In this document: positions 24,594 to 32,473 of the stretch, piece by piece
Position numbering within the stretch: position 1 is the stretch's first letter
Layout of the letters: each line of letters begins with the position of its first letter
NCBI GenBank assembly: GCA_016930675.1
Contig: JAFGGG010000036.1
Span: 175,590 to 239,589 of the forward strand
Length of the DNA stretch: 64,000 nucleotides
Direction of reading: 5' to 3'
Source of the DNA: Spirochaetales bacterium
Lineage (GTDB): Bacteria; Spirochaetota; Spirochaetia; SZUA-6; RPPD01
The notes under the pieces: generated by a model
What the model saw: only the letters and a program-made list of their open reading frames with translations
Told to the model about the DNA's origin: nothing
The model's database searches: none
Translations under genes and position numbers: made by a program

Positions 24594-24712
24594 GAGCTTC
24601 TTGCAAAAATAAGATTGTTGCAAAAAGCTCCTAAAACGGAAATTACCGACTTAGTATGGTAGAGAGAATAAGTAGTGTCCTCACTTACTATATTTTGAGT
24701 TTTACAATTTCC
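24594..24712. repeat. 119-nt structured dispersed repeat, copy 2
   Basis: Aligns without gaps to 7508-7626. The first hairpin (24594-24630) keeps its shape although its bases have changed: the T-A pair at element positions 4 and 34 in copy 1 is C-G here. Positions 7/31 and 14/24 have lost pairing. The second unit (24638-24712) keeps the outer GGAAATT / AATTTCC arms. The last block, TATATTTTGAGTTTT.CAATTTCCTCA, is almost identical in both copies. Confidence 0.7.
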
Positions 24713-24733
24713 TCAGAAATATTAAAAAAATAA

Positions 24734-24779
24734 TTGACAATAGCCGGGCAGTGGGATATGATATAATACAAATATCCCA
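24734..24779 (+). promoter_or_regulatory. Strong promoter with overlapping inverted repeat
   Basis: TTGACA (24734-24739) and TATGAT (24757-24762) are 17 bases apart, with a second TATAAT at 24762-24767. A perfect inverted repeat, TGGGATAT (24752-24759) and ATATCCCA (24772-24779), spans the -10 and the likely transcription start, as a repressor operator would. It drives the long coiled-coil gene at 24793. Confidence 0.6.
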
Positions 24780-24792
24780 TGGGAGGGGAGTA

Positions 24793-27753
24793 ATGAACTA
24801 CACATTTAGCCTACCTACTTTTTTAGTAGTAATCATTATAGTTATCCTCTTTAGATTGCTTGATAAACGGAACAGAAGTTTGGAGAAGGTAAAGCGCTTC
24901 TCGGACAAGTTAAAGGAAGAAATATCTGTATTTATTAAGGAAAAGACGGTTGAAATCAATGATATTGCGGTTGATCTGGACCTTAACCTGAAAAAGAGCA
25001 GAGAAGTCCTCAAGCGAATTCTGACTTTTGAAGAAGCCTTAAAAGCCAAAGAAGGCGATTTTAAAAACATGAAACTGACTGTGGATACTTATGCCGGCAC
25101 ACTGGATGAGCTGGTTGATATGTCTGAAAGAGTCGATGAAAACTTAAAGCGTATAAAAGATGAATCCGCATTTATAGATAAAGTGGGGGGTGAGGTTAAA
25201 AATATCTCAGCCCGGATCACGAAATTGGAAACCGCGCTTGCCACAACCCTTGCAAAATCGAATGAAAAAAACAAACTGGAGCTGGAAAAGATCAGGAAGA
25301 AACTGCTTGATACCCATCGCGACAGTATCGAGCAGCTGGAAAACAGCCTTCACACCGTGGAACATAGAGTGACGAATATTTCCGAATATGTGAAAAAATT
25401 GGAAGAACGAAAAGGAGAGGTACTTAAAACCGCGGAAAAAGCCTACCGTGAATTACTGGCCAGTTTGGATGAAGAGATAATCAAGAAAAAACAACAGGGC
25501 ACCAGTGAGCTTTCCGCAGAGATAGACTCAATTATCGGGAATGCGGTTGAAAACAGACAACAGATAACAAGCGAGATAGAGAGTATGCTGGCGGAAACTC
25601 ATGACACTGTTAAAAGTCTTGATGAGGAGTTTGCCGCAAAAATCGACGATTTTAAAGAGCAGTATGCGCAGATTGAAAAAATGTACCATGAACAGCTTGA
25701 AAAGGCGGCGGTAAGAGGTGAAACATTCAATGACGAAGTTTTTGCCGCGCTTAAGGATTCAATAGACAAAAGGGCCAAGAGCCAGGCCAAAGAAGTGCTG
25801 GATTATTTTAACAGGATAGGCAGCGATCTGGATATAAAGAAAAAGGAAATAAGTGAAATGTTCGGGGTGTTGAGAGCCGACGCCAATGTGTGGCATGTTG
25901 AGCTGGATAAACAGATGAAAGATCTTGAGCGGCAGATATCCGAGCGGCTTAAAGGACTGGAAGGTGAGATTACGCATACCATGAATGAATATCTCACGGA
26001 TGCCAAAGGCACTCAGGAACAGGCTGCTGAGGAGATGGATGAATTCGTGAAAACCGTTGAACAGAGGCTGGACGAGTATGGAGAAGAGCTGAAGTATAAA
26101 TTTCAGAAACTGGAAGACGCCAATGTGGATATTGAAGCGCTGGAAAAATCATTACGCGCCTATATGAGCAGTATAACGGATAAGATTAAGACGGATTTTA
26201 GTAATTTTACCAAACTGTTGGAGAATGAGCGTGAGGCTCAAAAAGCCAAAGCCGAAGAGGAGCTACAGCTTATAAATACCGAGATAGAGAATATCGAATC
26301 CGAGGTTAACGGTCTCAAAGCAAAGGCCTACGAAAACGTATCGGAAAAGTTGAAAATATTGGAAGATGATTTCTTCACGGATCTTAAAGAGAGAAGTGAG
26401 ACCATCCAGAACAGATTGGAAAGCTTTCAGGAAGAGGTTGCCACACAGATCCATACCGTAAAACAGGAGAATGACGCTAATATTGAGAGTATTGCCAAAG
26501 AGTGCTTTATAGAAAAAACCGATGAGCTGCGGACCTTTATCGAAACGAGCTTGAAGCAGACGGAAAAAGAACTGCTGGGCTTTTTTTCAGGAACAAAGAA
26601 CGAAGCCCAGGCCTGGCATGAAGAGATATTGCAAAAGTATAAAGAATCCGAACTTACTATAACGGAGAGGGTTGCGGATTTCATAGAAAGCTCAAGCTCT
26701 ACAATAGAAGAAGTAAAGCAGGATTTTGCCGAACAAAAAAATGACTTGCTTGATACTACGAACAAGGAGCGCTCCGACCTCAAACTTGAGTTGGAACAAC
26801 TGCTGGAAAAATCTTCATCTCTGGCTGAAAATATCTCTGAAATTGAAAAGCAGCAGAAGAGTTTTGTTTCTCAAACCAAGATCTTCGAACGTGCGGACAG
26901 TCTTAAATTAAGTCTGGAAAACGATATCGGTTCCATGAAAAAGGAATTAATAAAAATCTCGTCGTATAAAAAAGATATGGATTCCATAGCAAAGGAATTT
27001 TTTACCACGAAAAAGCTTGTTGACGATGTATCGGCAAAAATCAGGGATTTTGTCACGGAAAAGAAACGCATCAACAGTATGGAAACCGATTTCAAGCGTT
27101 TGATCGCTATTTCGCATGAGATCGACGCTAAAGTGTCCAACATAACCACCAGTTATGACGCTGTGCAGGAGCTGGAGCTTAAAATGCGGTCCATGGAAGA
27201 ACTGGAGAAAGATATTGATTCACGCTTTGAGCGGCTGGAGAAGAAAAACAAGGTGCTGGACAGCACTACTCAGGGTGTGGATAAGAATTTTCAAAAGCTT
27301 ACCCTGTTGGAGAAAAACATGGGTGAGCTGCATAAGGAAATGAAAGGCATACCGGCGCTCATTAAAGAATTAAGTGAAGAAGTCGATACCATAGCTCGCA
27401 ATAAGGAAAAGACCGATGCGGTCGTTGAGAAAATGGAGGGTATCGATAATCTTATTCTGGAATTGGAAACACGCATGGATAAGCTCAATATCGCGAGAGA
27501 ATGGCTGGCTCGTGCGGAAACCAGACTGGAAAAAGTAAACACCCAGGCACAGGAACAGTTGCGTCTGCTTGAGAGTTTGATTAAGGAGGAGGTAGCTCAG
27601 GTTAAAAAAGATCGTGGAGCACCCTCTGTGGACAAACGGCAAACAGTGGTCAAGCTCGCCCATCAGGGCTGGTCCGTAAAGGAAATATCCCGTGCTACCA
27701 AACTGTCGAGAGGTGAGGTAGAGCTTATTTTGGAGCTTATACCCGAAAAATAG
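24793..27753 (+). CDS. Long coiled-coil protein, SpiroCoCo-like
   Basis: A 986-residue protein: a hydrophobic N-terminal helix (about 8-24, LPTFLVVIIIVILF) that anchors it to the inner membrane, then more than 850 residues of heptad-rich, lysine/glutamate-rich coiled coil, and a small C-terminal helix-turn-helix-like segment (KLAHQGWSVKEISRATKLSRGEVELILEL). This architecture matches the spirochaete-specific coiled-coil family called SpiroCoCo, as I recall it. Such proteins are thought to be structural, perhaps cytoskeletal, in long spiral cells. GGGAGGGG precedes the ATG at 24793; the upstream in-frame ATG at 24751 lies within the promoter. It meets the permease gene tail to tail with 2 bases between. 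Confidence 0.8.
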   Translation: MNYTFSLPTFLVVIIIVILFRLLDKRNRSLEKVKRFSDKLKEEISVFIKEKTVEINDIAVDLDLNLKKSREVLKRILTFEEALKAKEGDFKNMKLTVDTYAGTLDELVDMSERVDENLKRIKDESAFIDKVGGEVKNISARITKLETALATTLAKSNEKNKLELEKIRKKLLDTHRDSIEQLENSLHTVEHRVTNISEYVKKLEERKGEVLKTAEKAYRELLASLDEEIIKKKQQGTSELSAEIDSIIGNAVENRQQITSEIESMLAETHDTVKSLDEEFAAKIDDFKEQYAQIEKMYHEQLEKAAVRGETFNDEVFAALKDSIDKRAKSQAKEVLDYFNRIGSDLDIKKKEISEMFGVLRADANVWHVELDKQMKDLERQISERLKGLEGEITHTMNEYLTDAKGTQEQAAEEMDEFVKTVEQRLDEYGEELKYKFQKLEDANVDIEALEKSLRAYMSSITDKIKTDFSNFTKLLENEREAQKAKAEEELQLINTEIENIESEVNGLKAKAYENVSEKLKILEDDFFTDLKERSETIQNRLESFQEEVATQIHTVKQENDANIESIAKECFIEKTDELRTFIETSLKQTEKELLGFFSGTKNEAQAWHEEILQKYKESELTITERVADFIESSSSTIEEVKQDFAEQKNDLLDTTNKERSDLKLELEQLLEKSSSLAENISEIEKQQKSFVSQTKIFERADSLKLSLENDIGSMKKELIKISSYKKDMDSIAKEFFTTKKLVDDVSAKIRDFVTEKKRINSMETDFKRLIAISHEIDAKVSNITTSYDAVQELELKMRSMEELEKDIDSRFERLEKKNKVLDSTTQGVDKNFQKLTLLEKNMGELHKEMKGIPALIKELSEEVDTIARNKEKTDAVVEKMEGIDNLILELETRMDKLNIAREWLARAETRLEKVNTQAQEQLRLLESLIKEEVAQVKKDRGAPSVDKRQTVVKLAHQGWSVKEISRATKLSRGEVELILELIPEK

Positions 27754-27755
27754 GT

Positions 27756-29189
27756 TTATTTTCGCGCTTTTATAACAGGATAAACCCAGGAAAAACAGCT
27801 GTAAAACAAAAGGAATAACAGCACATATAAAAACGCGGATAGATCCGGCGTCGAATGAAGTTTTTGACTGTCAAAAAGCAGATGAAACAGTGAGTATCGA
27901 GAGAAATATACAGTACCACTCCAGAAATACTTCAATATTATAACAGCAGCTAAAATTCCCACTAATCCGGACAGGATGCCTTGTAAAACAGCCCTTCCAA
28001 AGAATAAACCGATTAATGCGATAGGGGAATTACAGGCACCGGTTGTACTAAAAAATGATGATTCTCTATAAGCGGGCCGTAGCAGCAGATTAGCGCCTGC
28101 GATAATCAGCAATGCAAAAACGACCATGATAACTGTAAATCCCGCGTGCTTCAATTCAAGCCTTTTACAAATCCCCGTGTTTTTCCACGGCCGGTCCGTA
28201 ACCAGGGTGGGGATATTCTGCAGCTTTAAAAATCCTGCAAGATTTTTCCTTAATGCGGAGATAACCTGCGGAGAGGATTCGGATGTGCTTATAAGCAAAC
28301 CCTGCCAGACCTTTTCTTCCGGCTGCAGAGAAACGATCTTTTGTTTGGGATCACCCAACAGCGTAAAAAGAGATGTCAGCGAATGTCCGTTAGCGGAAAG
28401 ATCGGGCCGGACAAAAAGTGAACCGTGATTCCGGAAAATAGTGCCGGAATCACTTATTACAAGATTTTCTCCACTCATAGCGGTTTTATTTTGTGTCAGG
28501 GGCAGATTGCAGAGGATGTTGAAACTGGTTTCATCAATCACAATAAGTGATGAAATAAAATCAAACTCGCTTTTCTGCTGCCTTAAACTGTAAACAGCCT
28601 GTATCGGAAGCTTATACCGGGAAAAACACAAGCCGGACTGTGGATTTGAAAGGGTAAGCTTGTCACCGACCTTGAACCGGGCATTAAATGTATGATTCAG
28701 GCGAGTGATGAGCGCCCGTGAGACTATGATGCCTCTGCTGTCTGAGGGTAAAAAATCACCCTGTTCAATGAGGAGGTGCGGCTTCAAATGCGTCGCAGCA
28801 TCTGCTTGCAGACACACTATATACAGATCATGGATACTGTGATTATTGTATTCCAGCTGGATTTGAGCCAGTTTAAAGGCGAGTACAGCTTTCACTGCCG
28901 GTTGCGCTTCTGTATAGTCCATAATTTGCTTTGAGTGGGGCAGGATTTGCGTTGCTGTATAAGTTGATTCGGTAAAGCCAGGCTCTTCTGATTCCGGTAC
29001 GTATTTTTTTATAAGCAGGGAACCGGGCAAAAACAACTCAATCTGGTTCTTTAATTCCTGGCAGGCGGAATTAAACAGAGAATTGCCGATGACAATTATT
29101 ATTATAAATAGTATGATAATAAAACTTAAACTAAAAAATCTGCAGGGTGCTTGCGCTATAAAAGTGAGGGTTGCTTTAAATTTAAGCAT
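27756..29189 (-). CDS. ABC transporter permease-like protein (FtsX/LolC/MacB type)
   Basis: A 477-residue membrane protein with the topology of FtsX/MacB/LolC-type permeases: one N-terminal helix (about 18-40), a periplasmic domain of about 310 residues, then three C-terminal helices (about 352-370, 390-420 and 450-472). Typical features are the early helix SFIIILFIIIIVIGNSLF and a periplasmic part with alternating strands (GIIVSRALITRL, FKVGDKLTL). No ATP-binding partner is encoded nearby, so it either uses a distant ATPase or is a degenerate relative. Family assignment is by architecture more than by motif. Confidence 0.6.
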   Translation of the reverse strand: MLKFKATLTFIAQAPCRFFSLSFIIILFIIIIVIGNSLFNSACQELKNQIELFLPGSLLIKKYVPESEEPGFTESTYTATQILPHSKQIMDYTEAQPAVKAVLAFKLAQIQLEYNNHSIHDLYIVCLQADAATHLKPHLLIEQGDFLPSDSRGIIVSRALITRLNHTFNARFKVGDKLTLSNPQSGLCFSRYKLPIQAVYSLRQQKSEFDFISSLIVIDETSFNILCNLPLTQNKTAMSGENLVISDSGTIFRNHGSLFVRPDLSANGHSLTSLFTLLGDPKQKIVSLQPEEKVWQGLLISTSESSPQVISALRKNLAGFLKLQNIPTLVTDRPWKNTGICKRLELKHAGFTVIMVVFALLIIAGANLLLRPAYRESSFFSTTGACNSPIALIGLFFGRAVLQGILSGLVGILAAVIILKYFWSGTVYFSRYSLFHLLFDSQKLHSTPDLSAFLYVLLFLLFYSCFSWVYPVIKARK

Positions 29190-29290
29190 AATATTCTGCT
29201 GATTATTATGCTGCAGACGGAAAGATATTGCAATACGTGAGTATTATTTATAAAATCTAAGGCTTATAGGCATTCAGCGGAGTGTGCTAC

Positions 29291-30805
29291 ATGTCGATAA
29301 AGGCAGTAGAAATGAAAAATATCGCAATCATAAACGCAATCAATCTTTCTGACTATGCTTTTAAGAAGCTGCATGACAATAAAAGCTCTGTGGATTTTGT
29401 GAAAAACTTTGCCACGAGTCTTTCCGATATCGAGAAGACTGTTTTTTTACTTTCAAAATCCTCGCAGGCAGGTAAGGGATACGACACTGTCATAAAAGAA
29501 AAATGGACGGTTTTTGAGCTTTTAAATGAGATTAAGGAAAAAAGCACGGGATATGACAATATCTTTTATTTCTATGCTGATTGTGCACTGCTTGACAAGG
29601 GAATTACCCAACGTATGTATGAAAATCATTTGAAATACTTCGCGGACTATACATTCGCGGACGGGTATCCGTACGGTCTGTCGCCGGAAATACTTAAAAC
29701 TCCCGTTATAGATCCGCTGTTGAAACTTATTAAAGAGGAAAAAGCCGCTGAACCCCAGAGAGACACGCTGTTTGAATTAATTAAAAAGGATATTAACTCG
29801 TTCGATTTGGAAACGGAAATCTCAACGGTGGATCTGCGTATTTTACGGGCCACATTAGCCGCGGATTCTAAACGTAATTTTTTGCTGCTTTCAAATCTTG
29901 CTTCGCATAACGCTTTTGACGAACAGACTGTTGTTAAGGTACTGCAGGAAAAGGGGGAGATTTTACGCACACTTCCTCGCTATTTTCTAATTCAGACTGT
30001 TGAAGGCTGCGCGCAGGTATGTTCCTATTGCCCTTATCCCAAGGTTAAAGGAGATATTTTAGGGAAAAAAGCGGAGATGAAATTTGAAGATTTTAATCTC
30101 ATTCTGGATAAAATAAAAGACTATTGTGAGGACGCGGTAATCGGTATTTCGTTATGGGGAGAGCCTTCCCTGCACAGTCAGGTATACAAGATGATCGAAA
30201 GAGTATGCGACATACCCGGTTTTGACCTGGTTATCGAGACGGCGGGGCTGGGATGGGATATAGAAGCTTTAAGGTCGTTAGGCAAAAACGCATATGCCCG
30301 CTGTCGCTGGATTGTTTCTTTGGACGCGGTGAGTGAGAAGATGTATGAAAGTTTGCGCGGCCAGGGTTTTAGGGAGGCTTTGGCTTTTACAGATAACCTG
30401 CTTAAACTGTTTAAAAATAATGTTTACGTGCAGGCAGTACGCATGCGGCAAAACGAAGACGAACTTGAAAAATTCTATAAGCAATGGAAAGAAACAGCGG
30501 CCCAGATTATTATCCAAAAGTATGATTACTTTTCCGGCTTTCTGCCGCAGCAGAAGGTGACCGATTTATCGCCGCTTAAACGCTTTCCCTGCTGGCATCT
30601 TAAAAGAGACATGTGCGTGACTATTGACGGAAACGTGCCCTTGTGTAAAGAAGATCTTAAGGGCACCCATAGTCTGGGTAATATCCTGAGTGATGAACTG
30701 TCTGTAGTGTGGAATAAGGCCAAGGAAGTGTACCTGAAGCATTTAAAAGAGCAATACCCTGATATGTGCAGTGAGTGTGATGAGTACTATACCTTCAATT
30801 TCTAA
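29291..30805 (+). CDS. Radical SAM/SPASM protein of the spirochaete type
   Basis: A 504-residue protein with three parts. Residues 1-225 look like a degenerate sugar-nucleotidyltransferase fold (FYADCALL, then FADYTFADGYPYGLSPEIL, similar to the SpsF/NeuA pattern). The middle is a radical SAM domain with the cluster motif CAQVCSYC (Cys240, 244, 247). The C terminus is a SPASM-type domain with cysteines in FPCWHLKRDMC, PLCKED and MCSECDEYY for extra iron-sulfur clusters. It resembles the family named spiro-SPASM that I know from spirochaetes. I chose the ATG at 29291 because GGAG lies 8 bases upstream. It overlaps the next gene and begins a five-gene overlapping cluster, so it probably modifies a sugar, peptide or protein in that pathway. 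Confidence 0.8.
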   Translation: MSIKAVEMKNIAIINAINLSDYAFKKLHDNKSSVDFVKNFATSLSDIEKTVFLLSKSSQAGKGYDTVIKEKWTVFELLNEIKEKSTGYDNIFYFYADCALLDKGITQRMYENHLKYFADYTFADGYPYGLSPEILKTPVIDPLLKLIKEEKAAEPQRDTLFELIKKDINSFDLETEISTVDLRILRATLAADSKRNFLLLSNLASHNAFDEQTVVKVLQEKGEILRTLPRYFLIQTVEGCAQVCSYCPYPKVKGDILGKKAEMKFEDFNLILDKIKDYCEDAVIGISLWGEPSLHSQVYKMIERVCDIPGFDLVIETAGLGWDIEALRSLGKNAYARCRWIVSLDAVSEKMYESLRGQGFREALAFTDNLLKLFKNNVYVQAVRMRQNEDELEKFYKQWKETAAQIIIQKYDYFSGFLPQQKVTDLSPLKRFPCWHLKRDMCVTIDGNVPLCKEDLKGTHSLGNILSDELSVVWNKAKEVYLKHLKEQYPDMCSECDEYYTFNF

Positions 30806-31745
30806 ACAAACACAGATATCCTATACAGTTATGGGCGGAGTGCCAAAACCTCGGGTCAGTAAATATGTGTTTCCCGTAAGTGTGGTAATCCTGAATCGCG
30901 GCGGCAGGTTGTTTCAGCATGATATGTTCACGGAACTGCCCTTTAAAGAGTCGTTGGAGGTGATGTCGATTGAAGGTCCCGATATCGCGTATGATGTGGA
31001 AAGCCTTTCCAGAAAATATCCTCACGTAAGGTTTTTGCTGTTGCATGAAAAATGCACCACCGGTGAGAAGGTCAATATCGCTATCGAAGAGGCCATGGCC
31101 AAGCTGGTAATCGTGATTTGGAATGATATGAAGATTTCACAAGGCTCTCTGGCCGACCGCCTGCTCGATAAAATCGAAAAGCAAAATAACCTCTGTACCG
31201 TACCCATCCTTAAAAACAAAAAAGGCGATACTATACCCAGCATCCAGGTGCCGGGATATGTAAAAAAAACCTTTAGGGTTATGCCTTGGAATCCTTTGCG
31301 TGACGGCATGAAGAGTCTGTTCGCGTTTGACTTTTGCGGTATTTACAATAAAGAAAAGTATCGCTTGTCGGGCGGTTATGACAGAAATATAAAAACGCCC
31401 TTTTGGCAGAAAGTGGATTTCGGGTTTCGGGTATTTCTATGGGGCGAGGATATAGTATGCAATACGTCTTTGCTTTTCCACTACAAGTATGAAACACCTT
31501 TTGAGGAAAACACTCCGGATGAAAGTTATAAATCGTTTTATCTTAAAAATATGTGCGTGGATTATAGGAGTGATAAGGGTGTACTGCCGTTTAGAAACTT
31601 TATTAAATACGTAATAAAATCCGATACGGGTTTTATCACTTCGTTAAAGGATTTTTTACACATTAAAAAATGGGTGGCGCTTAATAAATACAGATTTCGC
31701 AGAGATGCAAGGAGCCTGATTGAGTTATGGGAAAGTCCGGAATAG
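30780..31745 (+). CDS. GT-A-like glycosyltransferase
   Basis: A 321-residue protein overlapping the preceding radical SAM gene by 26 bases. The N-terminal half has the GT-A pattern of a glycosyltransferase: strand VSVVILNRGG, then a hydrophobic strand FLLLHEK, and LVIVIWNDMKIS where the metal-binding DxD would lie, here reduced to ND. A conserved acidic segment (FRVFLWGED) follows, as in family 2 acceptor loops. No membrane helix is present. It is likely a cytosolic sugar transferase, possibly acting on flagellar protein or a lipid-linked sugar, given its neighbours. The start codon could also be the GTG at 30771. Confidence 0.6.
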   Translation: MSTIPSISKQTQISYTVMGGVPKPRVSKYVFPVSVVILNRGGRLFQHDMFTELPFKESLEVMSIEGPDIAYDVESLSRKYPHVRFLLLHEKCTTGEKVNIAIEEAMAKLVIVIWNDMKISQGSLADRLLDKIEKQNNLCTVPILKNKKGDTIPSIQVPGYVKKTFRVMPWNPLRDGMKSLFAFDFCGIYNKEKYRLSGGYDRNIKTPFWQKVDFGFRVFLWGEDIVCNTSLLFHYKYETPFEENTPDESYKSFYLKNMCVDYRSDKGVLPFRNFIKYVIKSDTGFITSLKDFLHIKKWVALNKYRFRRDARSLIELWESPE

Positions 31746-32473
31746 TTACAGGTATCTTTTTACAGGCGCGCCTTAGGTCGCAGCGTCTGCCCGAAAAGGC
31801 TTTACTCAAAGTAGCGGGCCTCACGATAATCGAGCACGCCATGCAGGCTTTGGCGGGAGTTAAAGCCGATGTGTACGCCCTGCTTACGGACAAGCATAGC
31901 GCTCCGGTTTTTAAGGCGTATACGGCAAAGTGGGGGTTTGAGCTTTTTTCAGGTCCGTCTTTGGACGTATTGAAGCGTTACTGCATGGCTGCCGACCATT
32001 TCGGAGTCACAAGGGTAGTAAGAGCCACAGGGGATAATCCGTTGGTTTCCGCCGAACTTACCGGTTTAAATTTAAGGGAACATGGAAACAGGCATGCCGA
32101 TCTAAGCAGATTTATTGGCGGTCCTTTAGGCACAGGTGTCGAAGTAGTTGAAGCCGAGGCACTTCAGAGATCATGCGGGGAATCACAGGATCGATACGAA
32201 CACGAGCATATAACCACCCATATCTTGCGCAATCGGCAGAAGTACAGCGTGCATGAGCTTACGTGTCCTGAAAACTGCTGTCTGGCAGGGGCGCGGGTAA
32301 CACTGGATACTGAAGCTGATTTTAAAGTGATAGAGGCAGTTTACCAAGCCCTCTATACAGGAAAACCAATCCACATAAAAGATTTAGTACTATGGCTAAA
32401 ACAACACAAAGAGCTGTGGAACTCACAGCAAAAAAAAATAAAGGCGGGAACATCCTTTTCATCCCGGCAGTAG
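31727..32473 (+). CDS. Cytidylyltransferase-family protein (SpsF/NeuA-like)
   Basis: A 248-residue nucleotidyltransferase of the CTP_transf_3 type, which activates acidic sugars as CMP derivatives. The signature FLQARLRSQRLPEKALLKVAG (residues 11-31) corresponds to the SpsF IIQARMGSxRLPGKxLL motif, and RVVRATGDNPLVS corresponds to the usual TGDxP catalytic block. It overlaps the upstream gene by 19 bases and the downstream gene by up to 82 bases. With the PseG-like domain next door it suggests synthesis of a nonulosonic-acid-like or other CMP-activated sugar. Confidence 0.78.
   Translation: MGKSGIVTGIFLQARLRSQRLPEKALLKVAGLTIIEHAMQALAGVKADVYALLTDKHSAPVFKAYTAKWGFELFSGPSLDVLKRYCMAADHFGVTRVVRATGDNPLVSAELTGLNLREHGNRHADLSRFIGGPLGTGVEVVEAEALQRSCGESQDRYEHEHITTHILRNRQKYSVHELTCPENCCLAGARVTLDTEADFKVIEAVYQALYTGKPIHIKDLVLWLKQHKELWNSQQKKIKAGTSFSSRQ

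Noticed and set aside
27756..29189. Reading the permease-like gene as part of a complete ABC exporter
   Set aside because: No ATPase or accessory gene is adjacent on either side.
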